From Pomacea canaliculata (Eukaryota; Mollusca; Gastropoda; Architaenioglossa; Ampullariidae): a stretch of DNA of 64,000 bases. Positions 12,001 through 22,830 of this stretch are shown here, in pieces. The translations under genes and the position numbers were made by a program. Position 1 is the first letter of the stretch. Each line of letters starts with the position of its first letter. Location of the stretch: NCBI RefSeq assembly GCF_003073045.1, contig NC_037603.1, positions 18,544,192 through 18,608,191 of the forward strand. Direction: 5' to 3'. The notes below the pieces were generated by a model that was not told the origin of the DNA, ran no database searches, and saw only the letters and a list, made by a program, of their open reading frames with translations.

Positions 12001-14807
12001 TTGTTTTTCACAAAGTGTAAGCATGAGTCTGTTCTTTGAGGCCAGCAAGGAGTAGACAGTCTGCACCACTTTCAAGCAGACTTCAGCTGTAAGATCAAGC
12101 GGTCGTTACCTTGTCCTAGTTTCAAGTCACTTCAGAGGCTGTTAGGACCAGATATACAGATACATCTGGAACAGAAATGGTTTATAAATGGGAGTGTTAC
12201 TGACTTCATTAGAGAAAAATGAAACCTCTGAACCATTCCTTCTATAAGTACTCTGGTAGGTTTCCACAAATGATTGCCAAAAGTTCACAAGCATATGTGT
12301 TTTGTTGATAGATTCAGCGATACAATGCTTTGCTGGTTGATATCCGCATATCACTGATAGATCTGGAGAAGGGGATCCAGGGGCTGGTAGTGATGACGGC
12401 GGACTTGGAGATTATTTTCAACTGCCTTTTTGATGGTCGTGTTCCACCATCATGGGAAAAGGTAAAAGGGCTGTATTACATCTGAATTATACAAGGAATC
12501 CTCACAATGAAAATCATCAAATGAAGCCTAAATTAGAGTCAGGCTGTATGCAGCTGAACTTTTAGTGTTTTTCTTGGGATTCTGGCATGGGGTTGGGTTT
12601 AGGGGTAGAACCAAAAAGGTAGGGTTGTTAACCATACGAGCTGAGGAGCTAAAAGATTTTTCACTGGAATTTTTGGTGGGACAGAAAATGTATGTGTTTA
12701 AGAAATTTCTTTAGTTGGGAAGTGAGGTAAACTGGAGACCTTTATCTGTTGCAGTGTGTGATTACTGTTACGCAGCTGTATACTTCCTCAGTTTCTCATG
12801 ATGACAGGAGATTACATGCATGCACAGTCAAACTAGGCTTAACAGTTGAGCCTTTCTGTTTATAGGCCTACTCTTCATTAAAGCCCTTAGCAGCATGGAC
12901 ACGTGACCTGGTGATGAGAATGGACCAGATGTCAAAGTGGGCCTTAACAGCTCACCAGCCAACCATTTTCTGGATGTCTGGCTTCACCTTTCCCACAGGC
13001 TTCCTGACAGCTGTGCTACAGACCTATGCCAGGAAGAACAATGTGAGTTTAAATAGATCATGAACTGACTTGTGCAGCTGCAAAGACAAATATAGTCCCA
13101 ACTCATTATCTCACCCCCATCTGTCCAACACTAATATTGGGCAAGAGGCCAGACTGGTGATGTAAAGAGGGTATGTATTCTATAACTAGGGGTAGCTTTA
13201 AGGGAAGTCCCTTCCATCGCAAAGTTTTGCAAGGCAGGATTGGTGAGATAAAATGTATTTTGATAGATAACTGACAATTCATGCATGTTCAAACTATGCA
13301 AATTTGAAATCACACACACACGAACACATGAACACAAACATACAGACATACATGCACACACACAGACGCTGCCCCTCAGATCCCTAAAAGCTCCCCTAAT
13401 GTCACTCGCAGAAATGCCTGAAGCTTCTATTTGATTAGCATTTTTCTTCATGTATTGATAACTGTAGCTGTACATAACCTGACAATTTATCTCAAGCAAA
13501 AACTTGATGTTTGTACCCTCAGATCACTTTCTATGAACAGGTTTCTATTGATCTCCTTTCTTGGGACTTCTCAGTGCTGACTGTAGATGATTCAAATGTC
13601 CCTGGGCAGCCCAAGGTAGACCACCTCATTAAACATACACTGCTAAAATATTTTTATATTGCTTGTCAGCCTATATGATTCTAAATAACCTATATTTTTT
13701 TCCATAATCTGATCCTTACTGCTTTTCAAACTACTCTCACATGTTGCTTTTGTCTTTATATTACTATCAACTGTGTGCACAGTACTACTGTACTACTTAC
13801 ACATGAAGAACTACACGTGCAGCTGTGTGTGGATGTGTGTGAATGTGTGGCTAGAGGGAATGTAGATGTTCTTTCTCTTTGAAAGAAGAACATAGAGTGC
13901 CTTGGATGAATTGATCATAAACTTGATTGAAATGGATTCCATGGTCTGTTCGCCTTCAGGAGGGCGTGCTTGTTAAAGGAATGTTTCTACAAGGTGCAGG
14001 CTGGGACATGAAGAATCAAATGTTGATAGAAGCAGCTCCTATGCAGCTTGTTTGTCCGATGCCTTCTATCCATTTTAAGCCTTCTGAAGCTAAAAAGAAA
14101 AGCAGCAAAGGTAATATTACCAGCAAGAAGCAGATGCACACTTTACAATCAGAAATATGATAATAATAATAAATCTTTTATTTACATAGTGCAGGTTGAC
14201 ACTTATGATGGAGCATGTTCTTAGAGCTTGAGGTAAAAACAAGACATAGTATATGAAAAACAAAAGGTTGAACAATTGTACTGACAAGAAATAAAAGACA
14301 AGCATGGAGGATGCAAAGAGGAGTCAGGTCGATATAGCACTGGCTATGATTGTTATTAACTGCCATTTTTAGTGCTTTCATATTTACCATACTGTTAGAT
14401 TCTTCTTCTGTTTTGTCATTCACTAGTCTGTACTTCCAGGATAACCTTTGGGATGAATGACAGTGCCTGTGCCTTTTGCTCCCATAGAGTGTTCTTTGGA
14501 GTGAGGTGCCTGTTGGTCATGTCACATCTTACTCTGCCTTCAGTAATGGGACATTTTCAGAGAATGTGCTCAGGAATATGGTGTTAGATGAAGCTTAAAC
14601 ACTTCAATTAATTTGTTTCTGTGACTTATGCAGACTGATGATGTCTTTGCAGGTATTTATACTGCTCCTTGCTACTACACACCAAACAGAGCTGGTTCAG
14701 CTGGACACCCATCCTTTGTGGTGGCTGTTGACCTGAAGACTGGGGAGAAGCCTCCAGAGCACTGGATCAAGCGGGGAACGGCTCTTCTCATGAGCCTAGA
14801 CTACTAA
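30..14807 (+). CDS. DNAH2: Axonemal dynein heavy chain, C-terminal part, DNAH2-like (17 exons)
   Basis: Partial gene continuing upstream of the window. Dynein heavy chains are the ATP-driven motors of cilia and flagella; DNAH2 is known as one of the two heavy chains of inner-arm dynein I1/f. Exons read by eye: 30-162, 1459-1603, 2213-2412, 4280-4406, 4928-5111, 6699-6904, 8526-8651, 8964-9155, 9464-9655, 10071-10255, 11134-11359, 11859-11975, 12312-12461, 12866-13042, 13541-13615, 13960-14110, 14653-14807 (TAA). They join in one frame (about 912 residues) with no frameshift. The order is the AAA5 strut (ERPDLEE), AAA6 (FVLSPGVDP, then WVFLANCHLSLSWMP), and the C-terminal domain (YGGHVTDDWDRR, GFTFPTGFLTAVLQ, ending HWIKRGTALLMSLDY). 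The subtype rests on recalled DNAH2 signatures: NDSDFEVSENLL, PMQLVCPMPSIHF and the C-terminal CYY-x-PNRAGS. All introns look GT-AG except the one after 9655, which has a GC donor. Identity as a dynein is near certain; DNAH2 is likely. Confidence 0.9.
1720..1990 (-). repeat. Retroposon/SINE-like copy with (TAA)n tail, minus strand
   Basis: Lies in the second dynein intron. A run of AAT units near 1727-1745 is followed by low-coding sequence. Read on the minus strand it ends in (TTA)n, as many invertebrate SINE and LINE 3' ends do. The 5' limit is a guess; no A/B boxes were identified. Confidence 0.35.
2661..4148 (+). mobile_element. Internally deleted RTE-like LINE, interrupted by a MITE
   Basis: Flanked by a perfect 12-bp direct repeat, GAATATCATGTT, at 2649-2660 and 4149-4160, taken as the target-site duplication. 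The first part encodes the start of an AP-endonuclease domain (TRIGTWNIRTLYE). It then passes directly into the C-terminal end of a reverse-transcriptase ORF (ARLAFHTLRPIWNSKAL, then SVLLYGSETW), so most of ORF2 is missing. After the nested element at 2955-3768 the same frame resumes (FVNRCLHHIL, KKRKWGLIGHT, GRRRVWRPRQMWRRS) and ends ALCSTGG near 4125. These are hallmarks of the RTE-type LINE C-terminus. It is non-coding now and sits in a dynein intron. Confidence 0.75.
2955..3768. mobile_element. Non-autonomous pogo/Tigger-like (Tc1/mariner) element nested in the LINE
   Basis: An 814-bp element with inverted ends starting CAGTGGAACCTCGGTTA on both sides, flanked by TA dinucleotides at 2953-2954 and 3769-3770. 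Inside each end are several copies of a TTCGTTATCCGAAA-like subterminal repeat. No transposase ORF is visible, so it is a MITE or deletion derivative. TA duplication and CAG...ACCTCG termini are usual for the pogo/Tigger group. It splits the LINE frame and is therefore younger than the LINE insertion. Confidence 0.8.
7428..8504 (+). mobile_element. Second internally deleted LINE (I/Jockey-like) in a dynein intron
   Basis: A GC-richer block begins near 7428 (5' UTR-like) and reaches an ATG near 8034 that starts a short lysine-rich ORF1-like tract. From about 8085 the sequence reads as the late reverse-transcriptase segment of an I/Jockey-type LINE: VKFLRVIFDRKLSFLSHIK at about 8155-8215, then VRSKLDYGSIIYGSARESY at about 8320-8380, with frame changes between. 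The endonuclease, most of the RT and the RNase H are absent. The copy ends near 8504, about 20 bp before the exon at 8526. No target duplication was found. Confidence 0.65.
10640..10890. repeat. Diverged tandem repeat, about 40-bp unit, about 5 copies
   Basis: Successive units share a core close to CTATTTCCTAAAATCTGGTTGAAAG, quoted here only in pieces: CTATTTCC followed by TCTGGTTGAA. Copies start near 10640, 10680, 10720, 10757 and 10850. Unit lengths vary, so this is an old intronic minisatellite. Confidence 0.5.
13309..13370. repeat. Impure (CA)n microsatellite
   Basis: Interrupted CA repeats with GAACACA and CATACA variants in the intron before the 13541 exon. Confidence 0.7.
14160..14620 (-). 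repeat. Retroposon-like copy with (TAA)n tail, minus strand
   Basis: Begins with GATAATAATAATAAATC next to sequence typical of the 3' end of a minus-strand SINE or LINE. It lies in the last dynein intron. The 5' limit is uncertain and no coding potential is seen. Confidence 0.3.
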
Positions 14808-15520
14808 GCCCTCTTGCTTAGCTGAGGCTGAAGTGGCAGGAACAAGGCATTCCAGCCAACATATGTTCACTTCAGACCAAAAACTAAACAAAAAACAACC
14901 CAACTCCTTTTATTTGATAGCTGTAAGCCCAGGATGCATATAATCTTTATACATGTACACTAACCAGAATATTAATAACATTATTGCATGCAGGTGACAT
15001 TCTGACATTAATGAGGTGATAGTATACAATATGACAAAAGAAAAGATTTACATTGTGAGAAAACTGCATGATATTGAAATATAAATGGGACCATAAAAAA
15101 TCTTTAAACTAAGACATTACCAAGCAAATGAATCGGCTTAAATTTGTGTCTATTTTTAGATTTACTATTCATTAATTATTCAAATTTAAGGCCATTTGAG
15201 TAAATGACAAAATATTTTGGAAACAGATTCATAGGGTTAGCAGGTGGTAAAAGGTAAGGACATAAAAACATGTAATGAAACTTGTAAATAACAGGACAAC
15301 TATTATACATGTCTCCTCTAGATTATACAACTAGATGTAATGAATACAGTATTTAATTTTACAAATCCTTACATAGTTTTGACAATAAACATATTAGCAT
15401 AAAGCATATCACAGCTGCGAAATATTTACCTGTGATACCATAAAAGTCAACAACTCCTTATTGCGTCATTAGATGTTGCGCTCATCGGTCCTTTGTGGTC
15501 AATAAAGTCTGAATAAAAAA
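14808..15520 (+). other. Probable 3' UTR of the dynein gene with candidate poly(A) signals
   Basis: AT-rich non-coding sequence follows the dynein stop codon. AATAAA hexamers lie at 15383-15388, 15501-15506 and 15512-15517. Any of them could end the transcript. The last two sit in a string also seen, reversed, near 35770, so that part may instead be a retroposon tail. Confidence 0.4.
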
Positions 15521-15989
15521 AGCCACACTGTGTGTATCCAGTAAAATAAAATAATTATATTTGCTATTGTTTTCATGGTGGGGCTCACATTACCTCTACC
15601 CTAACGGCTTCCAGTTCCAAAGTAGGTTATTACAAAAGAGTCGAGTCTAATTGCATGCAACTAGAGGGACTAACAAGATGGGGAGAGATAATCCAGGATC
15701 CATTCATCATGGCATATTTTAGGATCGCCTCCCTTGGATCGCTGATGGACTCGGCGTCTGGGATCATTTGCTGACAGGCTTTTTAACTGAAAGGGATTCA
15801 CTGGCCAGATCACCTTTTTCTAATACTTTTGTTATTGTGTAAATGTTTGTATTAAAATACATTTATTAAATTGGAGTTTTCAGTGTGTGGATAAGGCTAA
15901 AACTATTCAGAATTTTTGTAAAAAGTAAGGGAGGCGCCTTTTATGTAGTTAACCATTAATAAACAATAAAGTTGCCTTCCTTAGACCTT

Positions 15990-16150
15990 GTCACCACTGC
16001 ATTGGGCGGCTAAGGGTTCAGATTAAGTCTCGGGGAAACTCGACACCTGTTCGCAGGGCTGGGCATCGGGGTTGTCTCCGGTTTCCTCTCCCCTCCCTCT
16101 CCCCCTATAGTGTGAAATCGCCGCAATGTGGAAGCATTGTTTAAATAAAC
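15990..16150 (+). repeat. tRNA-derived SINE, plus strand
   Basis: A B-box-like GGGTTCAGATTAAGTC near 16014 is followed by a body with CTGTTCGCAGGGCTGGGC. The tail reads AGTGTGAAATCGCCGCAATG then GTGGAAGC. The tail matches the copy at 38395-38505, so both belong to one family. Confidence 0.55.
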
Positions 16151-17000
16151 CAACTATACTGAAGAGTGTATGCCGTGACCACAATTAATAGGAAAGGGAA
16201 CGATGGCATAAAATCATTGGTGATCAGGCGATTAAACCACATTAACCTAGGCCCTATAGTGAAATGTGAAAGTCGACGCAAGCATTTTAACCACACCACT
16301 ATTCGAAATAACGGAAGCAAATTATCAACTTTTCAGCAGTTAGAGCATATACCAAGCCAGTGGTTAATTCGGCTCCAAGTCAAAACGAAATAAAATTGTG
16401 CCCTAAAGAATCTCACACCATAATCCACACCCACTTTCAGAAAACGGTAGTTGAAATATGGATAAAATCTGAGATGTTTTGACATGAAAAACCCAATAAT
16501 GTTTATAGAATTAAAAGAATAATAAATACTACGAATTATGTGACCAGTACACGAGCCAACAACATACCAAGCTACAAAAAAAAAAAAAAGTAAATATTTT
16601 CCTTAACTAGCTCGACAGCTCATTGAAAGTTCTCTCCTGTCAGTACATTTTTGCTGCTTAAAAAAATTTCAGCAGCTGCTGTCATGGCTGCTAGTTAGCA
16701 TTCCTGACGTTCTTTGTGTCGTGACTACTTCCATTACTGTTCAGACATCTGGGTTTTGTTTTTATGTTTGTTTATTTATTCATTTTAGTGACAAGCAGAT
16801 TCCAGACATGCCATTTTACACACACACACTCTCTCTCTTCCTTTGCTCGTTTGATATTAAACATGTCTCGTGCATTAACCTGGAATCTTACGTTGTAAAT
16901 TTTATAGTTTTTTTCCCTCATCTATATATCATTTGTATGTAACATATGGCCCCTAGGACAAGATTAATTACTGCTCAGTACAATTCTCAGCTACTGATGA
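16151..17000. other. Intergenic, no gene seen
   Basis: AT-rich sequence with short open frames only. A poly(A) run lies near 16577 and a short CA run near 16820. Nothing recognisable. Confidence 0.5.
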
Positions 17001-17019
17001 TGATGATAGGCTGACCTTG

Positions 17020-17470
17020 TTTTTATAGGCTGATGATAGGCTGACCTTGTTTTGTCTCTTTCTCTAATTTTGCCATTCTATCAGCCTGCTCGTTGCCTTC
17101 GATATACCACAGTGTTAGTGTACACCACGTTAACGTTTTTAGGTAATAAACATTTTTCAATGCTTTCAGCTTAGGTAGCCAGTTACTGTTGATGGCTTGT
17201 AGAACAGACATGTCATCTGTTAAGAACACTACCTTTGAATCTGAGCTTGCTTTGCTGCTGAGACTATATAGCACACATCAGGGCTTCAAGTTCAGCTCTG
17301 TGGTTGGTGCAATGAGAACCTGTTGGTATGGCTATATCTGCCTGTGTCTGTTGAGGTATTGGAGGTATACCTCCGCTCCTCCATTTTTGAATGACGTCTG
17401 TCGCTGACCCATAGGTGTAAGCCGGTGTCCATGTTTCTTGAGGGTACTTTTTGACTAGCATGGCGACCAT
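17020..17470 (-). pseudogene. LINE RNase H domain fragment, frameshifted
   Basis: Minus-strand frames give YPQETWTPAYTYGSATD and then SHCTNHRAELEALMCAI, followed by SKASSDSKVVFLTDDMSVLQ and GNEQADRMAKL. This order (YTDGSAT-like, NHRAELEAL, FLTD, GNEQAD) is the RNase H domain carried by I/Jockey-type LINEs. The first catalytic Asp position reads Y (AYTYGSA, where AYTDGSA is usual), and the frame changes near 17270 and again after NVYYL. It is a dead fragment, plausibly from the same family as the copy at 7428-8504. Confidence 0.7.
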
Positions 17471-19530
17471 CAGTGGTTTCCTGCTTGTATCACTGTGCTC
17501 GTCCTTGTTATGATGATGATGATTATGAAGAAGAAGAATGTACCTTCGTAAGCTAAACATTTTTTTTCAGTTAGCAACGCAATCTTGGGCCTTTTCTACC
17601 ATTCGTTTATTGAGAGTCTTCTGTCTTTTTTATTTTTATGCTGGTTCCGCAGTCTGTCCCTAACGGGAAGTCTGAACAACATTGTCCACATGTCTTAAGA
17701 TAATGAGTATCAAACAGAGGGTTTTATCTTCTTTCTGTGATCAACAAATAGGACAACTTCTCGCATTTTATCAATACCTGAACATACACTAAAGGAATTT
17801 GTGTTATGAAGTTCAGGTAAAGTGTAAACGCTATACTGTGCCTGTTTGTAGAAACAATATTCCCCTGAAATCATTTGTGCCATCTGCAGTTCAGCTGCTC
17901 GGTCACAGATGAATTGTCAGTGGAGTGTGTGTGATGCTGTTTGTGTGCATTTGAATAGTCTAGCTGTAGGTCATTTTTTTTTAAAGATTGTGTCGCTTGC
18001 TCATACATTCCAACTTGCTCATAATTTTCACATTGCATTTTTTCGTTTTCACTTACTCATATTTTTCATCTAAAACTTATTGTTTATATTCATGTATGTT
18101 ATAACTGAGCACCTCCCCACGATTTTAATTGCCCACTAGGAACTAATAAAGTTGGTCATTGTCACTGATGATTGATGATGACGATTGTTTACTTAATTAC
18201 CCAGCGGGACGTTGGGATGGGAAGGGAGAGCAAACAAAAACTGCCTTTATGTCTCCATTCCCACGTGCATGCGCTTCAAGGTGACTCCAAAGTGTGTAGC
18301 ATGTCTCGTCATCCTGACCTCGACTGTCCACTAGGTGCAGGTGATAAACAGCTCCGTAACATGTTACCTGATGCTTTTACTCTTCACTGTATGCACTGCA
18401 TACGAGTACCAACCAGTGTGATTGCACGAATGAGATTAATATGTGCGTGTGGCGTGGTGTTTGTATAACATGCATTAGAGCCGGTGTGTGTGCGCGCGCA
18501 TGCGCAATAATACTCATATATGATTACTCTCAAAATGACATTTTATGAAAACTTAGTTGACATCGATCGACTTTTGCGCAATTAGACTGTTCAACCAATA
18601 GACACTGTCGATACTGAGTAATTTATTGATAATCGGATATGCTTGGTTTACTTGATTTCGTGTATAGACTTTTCTGTTCTTTATACATTACTACCTTCAG
18701 TTCGTTGTCACTGTTTCTTCCCTTCGGTTATGTTTCCTTCCACCCCATTCCTTGCCCCCCATCATCCCTCCCTGTCACTTGGCACGCGCAGGTTCAGCTC
18801 CTGTTACATATCCGACACCTCGTGCTCAGTTTGTTTTTCCATCCTGCGTCCTTCTGCAGGGCTCCGCACCTGCTTGGCGATCCTCAGCAAAGCTGGGGCC
18901 AGCTCTCCAGCTGTGAAGTCACTTTTGGTCAGCAAATATGGCGTGTGGCGGCAGCACCGTCACTGCTGGAGCAGCACTGGGTTCAGAGGCCACTAACTAC
19001 CGCTGAACGCTCCCGACTGTGAAGCTGAATTAACAGTAACATCGACAGAGAGAGAGGTGGGGTGTGGGGAGAGAATGGGTGTTACACTCGGGCGCGCGTG
19101 CGAACATTATTCTGGCCAAAGATCGTCAAACAGGTTATCCAGCTTCGGTTTGTTTGATGGAGGGATTACCCTTTAAATTCAAGCTTTGAAGACACAAGGA
19201 GATGGACAAATGAATTTACAGTTAACGAGAGAGTGACATAACGATCGAACTGAGACAATGGCTGGCCGAACTGAGGTTTAAAAAGATCTATTCTAGGGAT
19301 TGGAATATTTAGTTTTAGAGAAGTCCGAGTGTAATTGGATGAGAATAGCAAAAGAGACTGGGGGACAGTTTACCTGTTAGTATTTTGTAAATAAAGATGC
19401 ATTTATTGAATTTCAGGGTTATAGAGTGGAGAGAGGGGTGTCGAGCGAACCAGGTATTCGGAGAGCCCATTATCCTACAGTCAGCCCTGTGGACAGATGT
19501 CACATTCAGGAGAAAAACCCAACAACCAAA
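17471..19530. other. Intergenic, no gene seen
   Basis: No supported gene. Overlapping open frames at 18639-19022 look like GC-driven accidents (two frames open at once, no family match). An alternating purine-pyrimidine stretch, GTGTGTGTGCGCGCGCATGC, lies near 18484-18505 and could adopt Z-DNA. Confidence 0.5.
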
Positions 19531-19539
19531 AAAAAAAAA

Positions 19540-19690
19540 ATAGTCACCATGACAAGATCCTGACAGCAGTGATGACTGTAACGAGCTGTTTACTCACTGC
19601 GCTATCGTGGGCTCCCCGGTGTCTCACCTGCTGATGGAATAAAATGTAAAGTTGCGGGACACGACAGCCATGCGGTGTAAATAAGACATT
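19540..19690 (-). repeat. tRNA-derived SINE head, minus strand
   Basis: The reverse complement reads CACGATAGCGCAGTGAGTAA, the same A-box-like head seen on the plus strand at 26575 (CGATAGCGCAGTGGGAAA). This supports a shared SINE family. Boundaries are approximate. Confidence 0.5.
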
Positions 19691-20427
19691 TCTGTTATAT
19701 CTGTTGTCATTGAGTAGGCTGTCTTCTTCTTAGTCGTCTTTCGCACTCGGCAAAGAGGCTGTGGTTCAAATATCAGGGGTCGGTTGTAGAGCGGACATAA
19801 CTGTGAGAGGGGGAGTAGTGTTTAGTCTATTTCTCCTCACAAGCCCACTTGAGATGGCTGCTCAGACCACATCGTCCCGTTCTAAGGCGGGAAAAGTCAA
19901 CCATTGTTCACAACCTAGCAGCTAGAGGAGGTAAACTGAATGATTCGACTCCTTGTAGTTAATCAACAACACTGCAAACTGTTTGCCCGACTGGACATAC
20001 GCTTGGCACAGACCCCGAAAGTAATATCCGATGCTAACAATTGACGGGTTCGTCCCTGGAACACCTGCTTGGAAAAGATCGAAGTGCATGTAAGTCGCAA
20101 AATGAAGTCCGGAGAATCAAGCTTTTACCCCTCGTGGTTGTCAGATGAGGCGCGAAGGGAGACAAGTTGGTTTGGACAGGGGCAGATAATAATCACTGCG
20201 GGTTAGTAATTTCACGTCGCGTACCACTCACCCTCCTGCTTACGTCATGACAACCACTCACGCGGTTACGCCTAGTGGTGTGATCACGTGATAAATGGCG
20301 CTGCTGTCTTATGGTCGTGCTGCACGAGCAGAAGAGTCGTAGTCAGGGTGGAGTCTCATTTGCTGAGTTTCGAGAATAATATGTTCTCATTCTCTCACCC
20401 CCTCCTCCTTCCCAGTTCCGTAGTAAT

Positions 20428-20600
20428 GTCGGTCCGGTGGCGTAACGGTTAGCGCCTGTCACCAATACAGTGAAGATTGTCCCGTCCTGGGTTCAGATCT
20501 CGTATCAGACACATTGTTCTTTCTTTGTATGTGACGTCTGTTTACAGGGCTGTTGCCATCGTTGCTGGCTCGGTGTAAAACAATAACACCTCCCCTTCTC
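20428..20600 (+). repeat. tRNA-derived SINE, plus strand
   Basis: A-box-like GGTGGCGTAACGGTTAGCGC near 20434 and B-box-like GGGTTCAGATCTCG near 20489 are about 55 bp apart, as in a tRNA promoter. The following body, CTGTTTACAGGGCTG, resembles the body of the copy at 15990. A complete tRNA fold could not be drawn, so this is not called a tRNA gene. Confidence 0.6.
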
Positions 20601-21250
20601 TACTGTTGACTAGAGATGATAGAAAAATCTCTTATTTATTTAATTTTTGTGGACAGACAAAAGAACTTCTGCCTGTTCTGAAAGGATCCAGTAATATAAA
20701 AGTCGTTAATAAAAATCGCAGTCCTCAAAGACCTGTCTGGCCGTTCGGTCAACAGCCATGACAAGGAAAGCCAAAACAAATGTGACGGGGCACTTTATTC
20801 GAGTAGTCTTACGACAACGGAAACGAGTTGGCACAAATGAAAACACGTTTACTCAAAATCAAAGGTGGCTCAGTATGGGTGGGGTGGCCGCCTACAGGGT
20901 TTTTCACGTGACATGTATCAAATATTTGCAGCATATGACATGTTTCCAAAGCTTAGATGTCACAGGAGTCACGAGTGCCATCCCCACACACACCAGTTCT
21001 CACTTCTACCATCATACCACCTCTCGTTGTCCAGAATCCTTTGTCTTGTTTATCTGTTTTTAATTTCAAAATTGACCTTGCAATATTGACATCATTGGCA
21101 CGTGCGGGAAAGAACTGCACGCGCAGTCCTGACTGGTTAGCAAGCGGAAAGCAAGACTAGTGGACTACATCAACCTCTGGGCATGTCACCGATCCTCACT
21201 TTTTTTTTTCTTCCTTAAAAACAATTATTAGGTGCTTTTTGATGCACCCA
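20601..21250. other. Intergenic, no gene seen
   Basis: An open frame at 20758-21063 has no family resemblance and overlaps others. No features recognised. Confidence 0.4.
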
Positions 21251-22390
21251 TTTAAAACAAAGAATTCACATTGCTGAAGCGGTGGACGTCACCGCAATTC
21301 ACGCGTGTCATCTCCCGCGGCTTCCAGACGTCACGCAGCTGAGAGATGTCACGTGACATGCAAAGTGGGGGGTGTGCAGACAAGACTCTTCCCACCCCCT
21401 CCCCACCTTGGAGTCCAAACTCCCGTCCCTTACCCCACCTTACCCGTAATTGCCCTCGTCTGATGTCACAAACACGGACAAGCCCCTGTCGAAGGTAATT
21501 GCAGGTTTGTGGGCCAGCAGTTCGTTCCTGTGACAGACCCGGCGGTGGTGAAGATGGCTCCATCAAAGGCGGTGGTGGGTGCTGGAGCCCGCCAGACACC
21601 AGCCGGCCAGTCGCCTACGTTGAGGTGAAGGGAGGGGGTAGAAAAAAAAGGGTGGGGGGAAATAGCAACAGCGGACCTCCGGCGCTGCTCCGGTCACACC
21701 AGCAGACAAAAAGCAATTAACCATATCCGGCGCGGACATGGGGCTTTCCATGGAGGCGTCATTAGTAACCTCATCAATACTTCATCAAGCCATCAAGGAG
21801 CGGAGGCTGACTTTTGTGCTCGTTGTGCGACAACTCGACCTCGAGATCTTTTTACCCCCCTCCCTCTTCTCCTTCCTCCACTTTTTCACCCCCACTGTCT
21901 CTCACCCACCAACCCACCCTCTTCATTCAGCGCGCAGTTTTGCACGTGCGTGCGCGACATAAGGGCAGATAATCTGCGCCAGCGAGACACACAATATGGT
22001 GCCGAGGAGCAGGGAGGGCCGAGTGCCTGCCGAAGAAGGCGTTGTTTTCTTAATTAAAGCGATTAAGGCGTGCTTGTCGCTCTTGTCTGCCCAGAGTCGT
22101 GTCCCATTTCGCGTGGAGCACGTGCGCGTGGTGGTGGGCAAAGACAACATGGCGGCTATTTTGGCAAGCCTGCCTGCGGTCTGCAACGTCCACTCCCGAA
22201 AATTTGTCAACAACCGTTACCCGTCTGAAAAGGGAATTTCCTCCCGCAGGATGCAATTTCTGGCTCGTCACATCCGCCTGTCAAAAGGACAGACATGGCC
22301 CACCAACCTATTCCTTGAGCACTTCTCGCCGCTAAGAGATGGGCTGTCGTGCACTAGGACCGGCAAGAGCCAGGAAGCTGGCTTTTAAAA
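21250..22390. promoter_or_regulatory. GC-rich, CpG-containing island (function unknown)
   Basis: The base composition rises sharply from the AT-rich surroundings and CpG is frequent (CGCGTG, GGCGGTGG, CACGTGCGCG). Several overlapping open frames appear on both strands, a composition effect rather than coding evidence. Within it, TTCTTAATTAAAGCGATTAA near 22047 holds homeodomain-type TAAT cores. It could be an enhancer or a CpG-island promoter. Nothing in this sequence alone proves a function. Confidence 0.25.
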
Positions 22391-22627
22391 TAATGTGCTC
22401 GTGGTGTTTGGTCACAGTTGGAGGTGATGCCAAGATGGTGTTCAGGAACCGTATCGGTTTCCCTTTCAGGAAGATGCTCTGCTTTTAGGGGTGGGGAGTG
22501 GTGAGTGGGCAAACTCCATGCTAATAGTGAACGACGTTCACATTCTTGCCTCCTCAGTATTTTTTGAGGGGTAGGTGCCCCCTTGTTCCCCTCTGGTTCC
22601 TACGCCGCTGCCTTTCGTGACTTCTTT

Positions 22628-22830
22628 CGTCGTGGGCGGCCCGATGGCGCAATGGAAGAGCACCCCTGGCCAAAGTGTGGAAAGTGGACTGTGGGTTGAG
22701 ATCTCGCCTCAGGTTTCACTACTCTTGAGATGTGGCACGTGCTACCAGAACCAGGTTGCCATGAAAAAGCTTCAGCTGCTGAATCGGCGTATAACATCAA
22801 CTAATAATTCAACAAAAACTTACGATGTAT
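22628..22830 (+). repeat. tRNA-derived SINE, plus strand
   Basis: The head CCCGATGGCGCAATGGAAGA (A-box-like) and a downstream GGGTTGAGATCTCG (B-box-like) are spaced about 55 bp apart. The copy ends in an A/T-rich tail near 22830. Confidence 0.55.

Noticed and set aside
13309..13370. Cysteine-rich open frame on the minus strand (13131-13499)
   Set aside because: The cysteines come from translating the GT repeat.
20428..20510. tRNA gene
   Set aside because: A and B boxes are present but the anticodon and acceptor stems do not pair; the following body is SINE-like.
21996..22388. 130-codon open frame in a GC-rich island
   Set aside because: Overlapping frames are open on both strands, as expected from composition, and no domain is recognisable.
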